A DNA stretch of 64,000 nt from Microbispora bryophytorum (GCF_006874465.1 NZ_VIRL01000009.1:186001-250000), one strand, 5' to 3'; shown: positions 9,209 to 18,411, counted from the first letter of the stretch. The notes: generated from the letters alone by a model not told the origin. Translations and numbers: made by a program.

Positions 9209-11176
9209 TCAGGTCCAGAAGGTCAGGAAGCCCAGGCCGATCCTGTCCATGATGTCCCCGATCACGCCGCCGATCAGGTTGACGACCGTGTCCTGACCCT
9301 TCTGTTTGAGTTCCGCGACGATGTGGTCCACCGCCACCGACGGCGGCCGCCAGGGGACCCACGAGGCGTCCGCGGACAGCGCCGTCATGATCGCGAACAG
9401 CGCGACCGTGCCGACCGTGATCGTCACGATCATTCCCGCTCCGGGGCTCCGGATCACCGTGCTCAGCGTCCGCGACACCGCCTTGCGCGGGGCCTTCCCG
9501 CCCGGGAGGAGGAACAGCCCGGCCACGAAGGCTGCCGCGGCGTACGCCGCGGCGGGATCGGGCCTGACCCCGCCGAGGTAGTGGAACCCGCCCCACACGC
9601 ACATCGCGAACATCACGGCCAGCGGCACCTGCACCACCGTCGCCAGCCCGGCCTTGATCAGCGCCCACGGCGTGCCGAGCACCGCGAGGAGCGGGTCGGC
9701 CCCGCTGCTGCCGCGCGCGGCCCGGCGGTCGGCGAGGTCGCCGAGCAGGTACTGCCCCACCCGCAGGCACAGCGCCGCCACGACGGCGAACAGGCTCACC
9801 ACGACCGGCAGCAGGCAGGCCAGCGCCACGAGCGTGGCCAGCAGCAGGGCGGCGAGCACCGGGTGCGGGGCCCGGTAGGGGGCCCGCCTCGGCTTGGGCT
9901 CGTACGGCGCGGCGGGAGCCGGCGGCGCGACCCGGGGCTCGGGGTAGCCCGCCACCCGCTGGTCGGTGTACGGCTGGTACACGGGTGGCTGAGACATCGG
10001 CGGTTGAGACATCGGCGGTTGAGACACGGCCGGCTGGTACGTCGGCGGGGGCGGGCCCGCCTGCCCGTAGAGCGGGGCCTGTGGATGTGCCGGAGGCGTC
10101 GCGGACACGGGGCGGCGCTGCCTGGGCGCCCGGGGCTCGCGGCGGGGGCGCTCCGGTTCCACGTAGTTCACCGGCGGCAGCAGGTCGGAGTAGCTGTCGT
10201 CGCCGGTCGGCAGCATGCCGGTCCGGCTCCCGTTGGCGCCGTTCAGCGGCCCGGCCCCGGTCACGGGGCCGCCCGCGTTCCCCCACACCGTGTCGTCGAG
10301 CACGCGCGTGCCGTCCAGGATCCGGGTGCCGCCGTCGCGGGGCGGCTCGTGAGCGGTCTCCTGGAGCACGGTGACCGAGGGATCGAGCGAACGGGTGAGC
10401 CGGAGCAGCGACCCGGCCGTGGGACGCGTCGTGGCCTCGGGCGCCAGCGCGGCGCGGAGCCAGCCCCGCAGCCAGGCCGGCGCCAGCTCCACCTGCGCCT
10501 TGCCTTCGAGGATGTTGTAACAGATCGACTCGAACGTGCCCGAGCCGAACGGCGCCTTCCCGGTGGCCGCGAAGAAGACCGTGGCCGCCAGCGCGTGCAC
10601 GTCGGCGGCCTGGGTGATCTCGGTGTCCCGGATGATCTCCGGGGCGAGGTAGCCGGGGGTGCCGACGAACATGCCCGTCTGGGTCAGCCGGGTGGCGTTG
10701 ACCAGGTGGGCGATGCCGAAGTCGATCACGAGCGGCTCGCCGTCCACGAGCATCACGTTGGCCGGCTTGAGGTCGCGGTGGATGACGTCGGCCGCGTGGA
10801 TGGCGACCAGGGCCTCGCACATGCCCGCCGCGAGCCGGATCACGCCGTCGTCGGTGAGCGGCCCGTCCTCCAGCACCGTCTGCTCTAAGGTCCGCCCCGG
10901 GGCGTACCGCGTCACGATGTAGGGCGCGGCGCCGGTCAGGTCGGCGTCGAGGATCTCGGCGACGCGCTTGCTGCGCACCCGCCGCATGGTCTCGACCTCG
11001 CGGGTGAGCCGATCGCGCGCCTTGAGATCGGTGGCGACGTGCGGGTGCAGAACCTTGACCGCGACCTCGCGCCCCTCCGCGTCCAAACCGAGATGGACCA
11101 CCCCCATGCCGCCCTCGCCGAGCTGCCGGAGCAGCCGGTAGGGCCCGATCCTCTCTGGAGCCTCAGTAGCCGACAT
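9209..11176 (-). CDS. Membrane Ser/Thr protein kinase (middle of three)
   Basis: The 655-residue protein has a kinase domain at 10-270 (GEGGMGVV loop, VAVKVLHP lysine, HRDLKPANV, IDFGIAH, LAPEII). A Pro-rich linker of about 150 residues carries the short repeat SQPPM three times, followed by several hydrophobic segments to the C-terminus. ATG 11176 is preferred because GGGGGA precedes it and it gives an N-terminus like the other two kinases. A GTG at 11191 overlaps the upstream stop (GTGA) and is an alternative. The gene is transcribed together with its neighbours. Confidence 0.92.
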   Translation of the reverse strand: MSATEAPERIGPYRLLRQLGEGGMGVVHLGLDAEGREVAVKVLHPHVATDLKARDRLTREVETMRRVRSKRVAEILDADLTGAAPYIVTRYAPGRTLEQTVLEDGPLTDDGVIRLAAGMCEALVAIHAADVIHRDLKPANVMLVDGEPLVIDFGIAHLVNATRLTQTGMFVGTPGYLAPEIIRDTEITQAADVHALAATVFFAATGKAPFGSGTFESICYNILEGKAQVELAPAWLRGWLRAALAPEATTRPTAGSLLRLTRSLDPSVTVLQETAHEPPRDGGTRILDGTRVLDDTVWGNAGGPVTGAGPLNGANGSRTGMLPTGDDSYSDLLPPVNYVEPERPRREPRAPRQRRPVSATPPAHPQAPLYGQAGPPPPTYQPAVSQPPMSQPPMSQPPVYQPYTDQRVAGYPEPRVAPPAPAAPYEPKPRRAPYRAPHPVLAALLLATLVALACLLPVVVSLFAVVAALCLRVGQYLLGDLADRRAARGSSGADPLLAVLGTPWALIKAGLATVVQVPLAVMFAMCVWGGFHYLGGVRPDPAAAYAAAAFVAGLFLLPGGKAPRKAVSRTLSTVIRSPGAGMIVTITVGTVALFAIMTALSADASWVPWRPPSVAVDHIVAELKQKGQDTVVNLIGGVIGDIMDRIGLGFLTFWT

Positions 11177-11187
11177 CTCGTCCCCCG

Positions 11188-13593
11188 TCACCCGTTCCCC
11201 GCCTGGTTACGCAGGTCTTTCAGTCGTTCCAGTACTGACACAACGTCGATTGGGCCCCAGAAGTGCCCTGCTGTCTGTTTACCCAGAAGACTGGAGAGCG
11301 CGAGCACCGTCGTCAGCACCGCGAAAGCGCCGATCCCCCAGGCGAGCCCCTTCGCCGCTCCCTCGCCCGGCACCAGCGAGGCCAGCGTCCGCCGCATCTG
11401 CCTGCCCGGGCCCACGACTCCGGGCCCCGCGCAGATCGTCCACAACGCCGTCGCGATCCCCCAGCTCAGCGCCGCGAGCCGGAGCGCGGAAGTGTCGCCG
11501 AACAGGACGGTGAGCAGCAGTGTCACCGGCAGCCCCAGGATCAGCGCGTACGGCACGAGCGCGATCGTGACGCCGATCGACTTCGCGAGCTCCGCCGGAC
11601 GGCTCAGCACCCGCAGCACGTCGCCCGCCGCGGCCCCCGTGGGACGCCGGGAGTTGAGGTGCGGCTGGGCCAGGTCCGCCGCGCGCAGCAGCACCACGGC
11701 CGGCACGGCCACCAGGCACACCAGCAGCGGCGCCACGACCGCGAGCGACGTCATCACGACGAGCAGCAGCGCGCTCGCCGCGTCGTACGCCTTGGAGCGC
11801 TGGAACAGCCCCCCGGGCGGGAACGGCATGGGCGGCGCGGTCGGCGGCGGCACCCGCACCGTCGGCATGAACGGCACGGGGTTCGGCTGGTGGACGTGCG
11901 GAGTCCGCTCGTAGAGCTCGGGCGCGTGCCCGAAGAGCGCATGGTCGCGCGCCGCCACGTCTCCCTGCTCGTAGGCCCCGTGCTGTGGGGACCCGTGCTG
12001 TGGGGACCCGTGCTGGGGGGACCCCGGGGACGCCCCGCGTGGTCCCGTGGGATCGCCGCTGACGGCCTGACGCACCTCCTCGGAGGTCACCCGCCGGGTG
12101 GGGATGTCGCCTTCCTGGCGCAGCATCGGCGTGGGCCACTCGTCGGACCGGCCGCGTGGCGGGGCCGGCGACCCACCGGTCGCGGGAGCCGGCCCGGGTG
12201 CGGGCGAGCCCGGGAACGCGGACGGGCCGGACTGACCGGACGGACCTGATGGACCGGACGGCGGGGTGCGGGGCGGAGCCATCCTGGTGGGGATGTCGCC
12301 CTCGGCCGGGCGTGCCGCCGGGCCGTTCCCTGGGCCCGCCGGGCCGTTCGGGCCGTTCCCTGGGCCCTTCGCCGGACTGTTCGCCGGGTTGTTCGCCGGG
12401 TTGTTCGCGGGCGCGGCCGGGCCGAGGCCCGCCCGGTGCAGGTCCTCTCCGGTCACGCGCACGGTCGGGAAGGGGTCGCCGCCCTGGCCCGTCGCAGGCG
12501 TCTCCCGCAGCAGTGAGACGAACTCCTCGGCGCGGCCGTCCGGCTCCCCGGCGCGGCCTCCCGGCTGGGACGGCGTAACCGGCGGCACCAGCGGCCCGGT
12601 GGACGGCGCACCGGTGGACGGCGAACCGGTGGACGGCGCACCGGCGACCGGCCGGCCCGGGGCAGGCGGGCCGCCCACCGGTGAGCCGCCGGTGCGCGGC
12701 CCGCCCTGAGGGCCGAAGCCGGATGCCTGCTGACTCCCGGTGTCGTCGACGTTGGGCACCGTCGTGATCTCGTCGGGCACGCGGCGCCTGCCGCCCGGCG
12801 ACTGGGGCAGGAGCCGCGCGAACTGCCGTACGAGCTCGGCCGCGGTCGGCCGCCTGGCCGGGTCGCGGTTGAACGCGGCGCGCAGCATCGGCTGGATCGG
12901 CGTGGGGGCGGCCTCGACGTTGGCCCGGCCGGAGGTGATGTTGAAGAAGATCATCTCCAGGGTGCCCTTGCCGAACGGCGGCTGGCCGGTGGCGGCGTAC
13001 AGCACGGTGCCGGCCCAAGCGTGCACGTCCACCTGCGGCCCGGCCTCGTGGCCCTCGATGATCTCCGGGGCGAGGTAGCCGGGGGTGCCGATGAACATGC
13101 CGGTCTGGGTGAGCCTCGTGGCGTCGACCGCCTGGGCGATGCCGAAGTCGATCAGTACCGGCTGGCCGTCCAGCATCAGCACGTTGCCCGGCTTCAGGTC
13201 GCGATGGATCACGCCGGCGGCGTGCACGGCGGTGAGGGCCTCGGCCACCCCGACGGCGACCTTGAGCAGGGCGTCGAGGGGCAGCGGGCCGTCGTTCTTG
13301 ACGATCTCGTCGAGCGGCCGCCCCGGCACGTAGCGGGTGACGATGTACGGCCTGCGCCCCGTGACGTCGGCGTCGACGACCTCCGCGATGTTCGGCCCGC
13401 GCACCCGCCGCATGGTCTCGACCTCGCGCGACAGACGCCTGCGCGCGACGTCGTCGCCCGCCACCTCCGAGCGCAGGACCTTGACGGCCACCTGCCTGCC
13501 CTGCGGATCGTGGGCGAGGTGAACCACGCCCATGCCGCCCTCACCGAGCCGCCTCAGCAGCCGGTACGGCCCCAGTCGGTCGTCCTGATTCAT
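11188..13593 (-). CDS. Membrane Ser/Thr protein kinase (largest of three)
   Basis: The 801-residue protein starts with MNQDDRLGPYRLLRRLGEGG and has a full kinase domain (7-270; K38, HRDLKPGN, DFG, LAPE). Residues 270-590 are low-complexity and carry short tandem repeats such as NNPAN, SPQHG and STGAP, probably a flexible, phosphorylatable linker. The last 200 residues contain at least four hydrophobic segments (for example LLLVVMTSLAVVAPLLVCLV). It is the first of the three kinases; its promoter should lie in the 106-bp gap 13594-13699. Substrates are unknown. Confidence 0.92.
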   Translation of the reverse strand: MNQDDRLGPYRLLRRLGEGGMGVVHLAHDPQGRQVAVKVLRSEVAGDDVARRRLSREVETMRRVRGPNIAEVVDADVTGRRPYIVTRYVPGRPLDEIVKNDGPLPLDALLKVAVGVAEALTAVHAAGVIHRDLKPGNVLMLDGQPVLIDFGIAQAVDATRLTQTGMFIGTPGYLAPEIIEGHEAGPQVDVHAWAGTVLYAATGQPPFGKGTLEMIFFNITSGRANVEAAPTPIQPMLRAAFNRDPARRPTAAELVRQFARLLPQSPGGRRRVPDEITTVPNVDDTGSQQASGFGPQGGPRTGGSPVGGPPAPGRPVAGAPSTGSPSTGAPSTGPLVPPVTPSQPGGRAGEPDGRAEEFVSLLRETPATGQGGDPFPTVRVTGEDLHRAGLGPAAPANNPANNPANSPAKGPGNGPNGPAGPGNGPAARPAEGDIPTRMAPPRTPPSGPSGPSGQSGPSAFPGSPAPGPAPATGGSPAPPRGRSDEWPTPMLRQEGDIPTRRVTSEEVRQAVSGDPTGPRGASPGSPQHGSPQHGSPQHGAYEQGDVAARDHALFGHAPELYERTPHVHQPNPVPFMPTVRVPPPTAPPMPFPPGGLFQRSKAYDAASALLLVVMTSLAVVAPLLVCLVAVPAVVLLRAADLAQPHLNSRRPTGAAAGDVLRVLSRPAELAKSIGVTIALVPYALILGLPVTLLLTVLFGDTSALRLAALSWGIATALWTICAGPGVVGPGRQMRRTLASLVPGEGAAKGLAWGIGAFAVLTTVLALSSLLGKQTAGHFWGPIDVVSVLERLKDLRNQAGNG

Positions 13594-13699
13594 TGCCTAA
13601 GCACCATACCGACTAAAAGAACGCCCATGAGTGAACCATCGCGCCACATCTCCGCTCAGCACAACGGAGGAAAGACGCGAACGGTTTCCGGGCAAGCGG

Positions 13700-14215
13700 T
13701 CAAATGGTGAGCGCGAGGACCTCCCCCCGCGTCGCCGCGACCAGCGCCTCGCCGGAAAGCGCCAGCTTGGAGCGGCGTACGCCGCTGCCGATCACCACGA
13801 ATGGCCGCCGGGTCACGTTTTCGTCAACGAGCACCGGCCAGCCCTCGGGAAGACCGATCGGAGTGATGCCGCCGTACTCCATTCCGGTCAGTTCGACGGC
13901 CTCCGCCTGCGGCGCGAAGGACGCCTTCCGCGCGTCCAGATGGCGGCGCACGATTCCGTTGACGTCGGCCCGTGCGGTGGCGAGCACCATGACCGCGGCG
14001 TACCTCGTCTCCCCGCCCCGTTTGGCGGCGACGACGACGCAGTTGGCCGAGTCCTCCATCGCCACGCCGTACCGCTCGCAGAACGCGGCGGTGTCGGACA
14101 GCTCGGGATCGATCTCGGCGACCTCCACCTTCACGTCGAGACCGGCCACGGCCTTGGCGACGGGATCGGCGAGCAGGTCCGGCCGGTCGGACGCGGGACT
14201 CCATTCGAGCGGCAT
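13700..14215 (-). CDS. YbaK/EbsC-type aminoacyl-tRNA deacylase
   Basis: The 171-residue protein matches the YbaK/ProX editing domain, which hydrolyses mischarged aminoacyl-tRNA in trans. Family traits are visible: AKSVVVVA-like strand (NCVVVAAKRGGE), the conserved basic region and the GGITPIGLPEGWPVLVDE motif. Its ATG lies immediately after the stop of the FAD oxidase gene with no spacing, so the two are co-transcribed and probably coupled. In this setting it may edit or hydrolyse an amino-acyl ester used by the pathway, but that is a guess; it may equally be a housekeeping editing factor. Confidence 0.88.
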   Translation of the reverse strand: MPLEWSPASDRPDLLADPVAKAVAGLDVKVEVAEIDPELSDTAAFCERYGVAMEDSANCVVVAAKRGGETRYAAVMVLATARADVNGIVRRHLDARKASFAPQAEAVELTGMEYGGITPIGLPEGWPVLVDENVTRRPFVVIGSGVRRSKLALSGEALVAATRGEVLALTI

Positions 14216-15811
14216 TCAGCCCTCCTTGACGGCACGCTGGTGCAGTTGGGTGACCACCTTACGGGCCGACTCCAGCGCCCCCGCCTGCCAGGCGATGAGA
14301 TGCGTGAGCCAGTCGCCCGCGAAGTACACCCGGCCGGCCGGCCGCTGCAGGAGCGCGAAGGCGCCCTCGTAGGAGGGCCAGGCGACCCACGCGCCTTCGA
14401 TGTGCGGCTGCCGCTGCCAGGCGATCGAGACGCTCGACAGCAGCTCCGACCGGTACTTCTCGCCGTGGATCTTCTTGCCCTGGGTGAGCGCCCGCCGCTG
14501 CCGCTCCGCGTGGGTGAGACGGGCGTACGCCTCGGCGTCCTCGTCGAGGTTGTAGTAGCCGACCACCAGCCCACGCGTGCCGTGGAAACCGTACGAGGGG
14601 TACCAGATGTGGGCGATGTCCAGGTCGGTCTCGGTGATGCCGCCGTAGATGCGTTCGTCGGTCTCCCACCAGCGGCGGCCGTACTCCAGCCCGATCTTCC
14701 CGGCCGACACCGGGGTGGGCGTCCGCAGGGCCGCGACGACCCGGGCGTCCAGGTTGCCGGGGATCCGCGCGAGCACGTGCGGCGGCAGGGCCGCGACGCA
14801 GTAGTCCGCGCGGGTGCGCCCACCCGTGTGCTCGACCTCCACGCCGTCGGGCAGGTCCGTGATCCTCTTCACCTCGGCCGAGGTGTGGATGCGGTCGCGG
14901 CCGACGGCGCCGGCCAGCGCGACCGCGATGGCGTCCATGCCGCCGACCGGCTGGAACATCGGCATGGCCTGCTCGAAGCCGAACGGGAACGCGATCGACC
15001 GGCCGAGCCCGTAGCCGAGCACCTCCGACAGGGCCGGCGGGCCGCCGAGCGGCACCCCCGCGCCGGTGCCGGGGTAGGTCGCGAAGCCCCTGCGCTCCGA
15101 CCCCGAGTAGACGTAGCTCCTGCCGATGTCGCCGAACTCCGACAGGAAGTGGAGCAGGCGGTCCTTGTCCGCCGCCGTCAGCCGCCGGTCCAGCGCGCCG
15201 GTCCTCGTGGCCTTGGCCAGTAACTCGCTGATGTAGCCGTAGGTGTCGGCGCGCGCGACCCGGGCCCGCACCGGGGCCTTCATCCCCTGGTTGAAGACGT
15301 ACGCGCCGGAGTTCTCGTTGACGAACAGCTCGATGGGAACGCCCAGCTCACGGCAGTAGTCCAGGGTGACCATCCACTGGGCGATGCGGGCCGGGCCCGC
15401 GTTGAAGTAGACGCCCTCCCCGAACCGCGCCTGCTGCGTCGCACCCTCCTGGTGAGGGCCGGGCAGCTCGGGCAGCCGGTCGCCGCCGCGCAATGTGAGG
15501 CTGCGCCCGCCGACGCGGTCCCTGGCCTCCAGGATCGTGCAGTCGTACCCCGCCTTGCCGAGTTCGTAGGCGGTGGCCAGGCCGGCGATCCCCGCGCCGA
15601 GGATCACCACGGATCCGGCGCCCCTGCCGCTGAGCGCGAAGTCGGAGCGGCTCGGCGGCGTGTAGTCCTTCTGCTGGTCTTCGGGGGCGAGCCCGAGCGC
15701 GCCCATCGCCGCGTACATCGCTCCGGCGCCTCCGGCCGCGCCGACGCCCACCAGGAAGGCGCGCCGCGTCAGCGCACCCGTACGGTCACGGGTCACGCCG
15801 TCGCTGCCCAC
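14216..15811 (-). CDS. Tat-exported FAD amine oxidase
   Basis: The 531-residue protein belongs to the flavin monoamine/L-amino acid oxidase family. A twin-arginine signal, [18 protein letters not shown] (about 14-31), suggests folding with FAD before export. The FAD-binding Rossmann motif is VVILGAGIAGLATAYELGKAGYDCTILEARDRVGG (broken pattern GxGxxG plus E) at about 68-102, and the C-terminal FAD contact is VYFAGDWLTHLIAWQAGALESA. Start GTG 15811 is chosen because it includes the complete Tat signal; GTG 15796 is an alternative. It lies 50 bp after the M55 peptidase gene in the same unit. The substrate is probably an amine or an amino acid. Confidence 0.88.
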   Translation of the reverse strand: MGSDGVTRDRTGALTRRAFLVGVGAAGGAGAMYAAMGALGLAPEDQQKDYTPPSRSDFALSGRGAGSVVILGAGIAGLATAYELGKAGYDCTILEARDRVGGRSLTLRGGDRLPELPGPHQEGATQQARFGEGVYFNAGPARIAQWMVTLDYCRELGVPIELFVNENSGAYVFNQGMKAPVRARVARADTYGYISELLAKATRTGALDRRLTAADKDRLLHFLSEFGDIGRSYVYSGSERRGFATYPGTGAGVPLGGPPALSEVLGYGLGRSIAFPFGFEQAMPMFQPVGGMDAIAVALAGAVGRDRIHTSAEVKRITDLPDGVEVEHTGGRTRADYCVAALPPHVLARIPGNLDARVVAALRTPTPVSAGKIGLEYGRRWWETDERIYGGITETDLDIAHIWYPSYGFHGTRGLVVGYYNLDEDAEAYARLTHAERQRRALTQGKKIHGEKYRSELLSSVSIAWQRQPHIEGAWVAWPSYEGAFALLQRPAGRVYFAGDWLTHLIAWQAGALESARKVVTQLHQRAVKEG

Positions 15812-15861
15812 TCTGCTGCTCTTTCTTCTGGGGGGAAACCGGATCGGGGGGGGATCCGGCG

Positions 15862-16704
15862 TCAGCCGTACCGGCCGCTGCCGCAGGCCACCTGACCGCC
15901 GATCATGGAGAAGATACCGAACAACGCCATGATCTCGTGGTAGTCGTCCGTGGTGAACTCGGTGTGCCGGGGCCCGGCGAGCCGCACGCCGGGCACGATC
16001 GAGCAGGCCGAGGCGATGGCGGTGGAGTTCCACTCCACGCCCAGCGTGTACGGCGGCTCGACCACGTAAGGCCGGAACTCCGGCAGCCGGCCCAGGGCGC
16101 GCGCCGCGGCCTCGCGGATGCGCCGCCAGGCGACCGCCGGGGGCAGCAGCTCGGCGGAGAACCTGTCGATGCCCTTCTTCACGGCCACGGTCTCGACGTC
16201 GCCGAGCAGCTCCCCGGCCTCCTCGCACACCGCCTCATCGCCGGTGACGAGCACGACCGGCACGCCCATCGAGCCCGCGAAGCCCGCCACGAGCCGGGTC
16301 TCGCCGCAGACCTCGCCGTTCAGGTAGACGTTGTGGATCTCCTTGCCCATCCACGTGTGGTTGAGCACCCCGTGCGGCACTCCCGCGCGTGCGTGGTATC
16401 CCGCGAAGCAGGCGGCGGCCATGCCGGGGACGAGTCCCTGCCCCATGCGGTGCGGCTTGCCCGGACCCCTGATCAGCGTCGCCCGCTCGTCCAGCAGGTC
16501 GATCCTGAGGTTCTTGGTGGACCCGTGGGCGTCGTTCACCAGCACGGACGCGGCGCCCGCGTCGAAGGCGCCCTGGATCACCGCGTTGGCGTCCCCGGTC
16601 ATCAGCTCGCAGCCGCGCTCGTACCCCCGGCCTCCGAGGTGCATCTCCTCGGGATCGGTCAGCCCGGTGACCCCCTCCATGTCCATCGACAGGTAGATCC
16701 TCAT
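15862..16704 (-). CDS. M55 D-aminopeptidase (DppA-like)
   Basis: The 280-residue protein matches the zinc-dependent D-aminopeptidase DppA of Bacillus in length and in the metal ligands: SMDMEG (D8, E10), NDAHG (H60), AGYHA (H104) and the GEVCGE region (about 130-135); H116 in LNHTW corresponds to the catalytic His. DppA-type enzymes cleave D-Ala-containing peptides. ATG 16704 overlaps the stop of the PP-loop gene (ATGA) and is preceded by GGGGGGAG; another ATG four codons earlier is less good. Co-translation with a PP-loop ATPase suggests a modified peptide or amide as substrate, which is an inference. Confidence 0.9.
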   Translation of the reverse strand: MRIYLSMDMEGVTGLTDPEEMHLGGRGYERGCELMTGDANAVIQGAFDAGAASVLVNDAHGSTKNLRIDLLDERATLIRGPGKPHRMGQGLVPGMAAACFAGYHARAGVPHGVLNHTWMGKEIHNVYLNGEVCGETRLVAGFAGSMGVPVVLVTGDEAVCEEAGELLGDVETVAVKKGIDRFSAELLPPAVAWRRIREAAARALGRLPEFRPYVVEPPYTLGVEWNSTAIASACSIVPGVRLAGPRHTEFTTDDYHEIMALFGIFSMIGGQVACGSGRYG

Positions 16705-17927
16705 CGCTCCCCCCATGTCTCCACCCGGCGCGCCTCGTCCTGCGTCATCAGCCCGATGTGCTCACCGGCGTACGCCTCCACGGTGGCGCGCCAGGGCTCC
16801 GGGATCTCCCGGAGCGCGGGCGGATAGCAGTGCTCCAGCCACCGTACGGACTCCGGGGTCGCCCCGAGGAACTCGGCCGCCCTGGCGAAGGGGGTCTTCT
16901 CGATGCCCGGGACGTGCGCGCATCCGTATTCGATGGTCTCCTGGCCACCGTACGGCGGCGGCTCCTGCCACTTGCGCGCGGCGGCCATCGCGACGGTGAC
17001 CGGCGTGTCGAGCGGCCGCCGTTCCACGGCCGCGAGGATCAACTCCTTGCGCAGGCACTTGGAGCACACGGCGCAGGGGCCGTCCATGTTGCCGCGCAGG
17101 CACCAGCGGACCAGATGCGCGAGGTCGGACTCCATCGCCATCCGCATGGTCACGGGCTCGCTCAGGCCGCCGGCCGGAAGGACCATCGCGAGCCCGGCCG
17201 CGGCGTACAGACGGCCCCACGGGCCGTCGGCCGCCCACATGGGGTTGTCCGGGCTGTAGCGGTGCGTGTACCGCTCACCGCCCAGCCAGCGCGACCCCAG
17301 TTCGTGGCCGAAGGCGACGCCGCCGAGGTCGAGGTCGTCGGCCAGCAGCAGCGCGCCCGCCGTCACCGCGTGGTGCTCGGGAAACCCGGGCCGGGGCCGG
17401 CTCAGCACGAACTCGAGGTCCGACTGGACGACGTGCGCCTCCCGCCCGGCCTTGTGGACGAGCTGTGCCAGCACCTCGGAGCGGTAGTGCGTCCACCGGT
17501 TGGGCACCCGGGGATGGCTCACCCGCTGGAAGTGCACGAACGGCGCGTCGGGGAACATCGTGGCCACCGCCATCGAGTCCGCGCCCCCGCTGTAGGAGAT
17601 CGCGAGCCGGGCGCCGGTCCGCGGATCCGCCCCGACCGGCCCGGCGTCCACGCCCCATCCCGTACGCAGCGCCTCGGCGAGCCCCGGGGAGATCGGCCGG
17701 TCGAAGGTCACCCGCCGCCTGGTCCACGGCGCGACGACGGTCCACGCGGCGACGGCGAGCAGGTCGGGATGCGGGGACGTGCCGGCGGCCCCGGTGCGCA
17801 CGTGACAGGAGTTGGTCCGCAACTCGACCGGATGGCCGTCGGTGCAGGCTCCCGTGGTCTCGTCCTCCGCGTCGAGCAGGAAGACCAGCCGCCAGACCTC
17901 CGCGTCACGCGTCCACCGCACCCGCAC
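16701..17927 (-). CDS. PP-loop ATP-pyrophosphatase family protein with Cys cluster
   Basis: The 408-residue protein has the PP-loop signature SYSGGADSMA (111-120), which binds ATP and drives adenylation of a carboxylate, carbonyl or sulfur acceptor in enzymes such as GuaA, AsnB, TilS and ThiI. It also has C276 and CAVCSKC (C285, C288, C291), a probable zinc or Fe-S site. The N-terminal 100 residues do not look like asparagine synthase or a tRNA-modifying enzyme. Start GTG 17927 lies 6 bp after the coiled-coil gene and the stop overlaps the M55 gene. I think it belongs to an uncharacterised DUF family (possibly DUF6395). It could activate, amidate or sulfurate a small molecule. Confidence 0.75.
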   Translation of the reverse strand: MRVRWTRDAEVWRLVFLLDAEDETTGACTDGHPVELRTNSCHVRTGAAGTSPHPDLLAVAAWTVVAPWTRRRVTFDRPISPGLAEALRTGWGVDAGPVGADPRTGARLAISYSGGADSMAVATMFPDAPFVHFQRVSHPRVPNRWTHYRSEVLAQLVHKAGREAHVVQSDLEFVLSRPRPGFPEHHAVTAGALLLADDLDLGGVAFGHELGSRWLGGERYTHRYSPDNPMWAADGPWGRLYAAAGLAMVLPAGGLSEPVTMRMAMESDLAHLVRWCLRGNMDGPCAVCSKCLRKELILAAVERRPLDTPVTVAMAAARKWQEPPPYGGQETIEYGCAHVPGIEKTPFARAAEFLGATPESVRWLEHCYPPALREIPEPWRATVEAYAGEHIGLMTQDEARRVETWGER

Positions 17928-17933
17928 GACCGG

Positions 17934-18323
17934 CTACCCCGCCCGTCCGGGAGCGCCCACCCGCGCCGACAGGTCGTCGATCGCCTGCCAGATGCGCATC
18001 TCGCTCTGCAGCAGCGTGTCCACCGCCTCGGCGGTCTCGGTCGCCAGCCGGTGCGCCTCGGCCGCCTTGGGGTCGGCGGCCGCCCTGGGCGCCGCGGCCG
18101 GCTTCACGGGCGCCGCGGCGATCCGCCGCAGCCGGTCGACCTCGTCGCGCAGCGCCACGACCTCCCGGCGCAGCATCTGCACCTCCCAGAGGGCGTCCTT
18201 CAGGTCCTGCCGGTGGCCGGGCTTGGTGACGTACCGAGAGTCGAGCCGGGACAGCAGCGCCCGGCGCAGCCGTGACGGGCCCAGCACTCGCAACCGCATC
18301 ATGAGCCGCCACGATAGCGGCAT
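17934..18323 (-). CDS. Small coiled-coil protein of unknown function
   Basis: I do not recognise this 129-residue protein. Its N-terminus is strongly basic (MRLRVLGPSRLRRALLSRLDSR), residues 40-68 form a heptad-rich helix (LKDALWEVQMLRREVVALRDEVDRL pattern, here only indicated), an Ala/Pro spacer follows, and a second helical part ends the protein. It is the first gene of the minus-strand unit and could be a scaffold. ATG at 18302 or 18299 may be the true start; no clear ribosome binding site decides. Similar coiled-coil proteins often sit beside glycosyltransferase or secondary-metabolite genes, but nothing here proves such a role. Confidence 0.6.
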   Translation of the reverse strand: MPLSWRLMMRLRVLGPSRLRRALLSRLDSRYVTKPGHRQDLKDALWEVQMLRREVVALRDEVDRLRRIAAAPVKPAAAPRAAADPKAAEAHRLATETAEAVDTLLQSEMRIWQAIDDLSARVGAPGRAG

Positions 18324-18411
18324 TTTGGATCGTTTCTTGATGCAAAATGTGGAGTCGCTCAGAAGTGGCTGGGAATCCTCCGTTCTCCGTCACCCAATAC
18401 AGTCTGCGGTT

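Noticed and set aside
16701-17927. Asparagine synthase or GMP synthetase assignment for the PP-loop protein
   Set aside because: The SGGxDS motif is there, but the N-terminal glutaminase domain and the usual order of motifs are missing.
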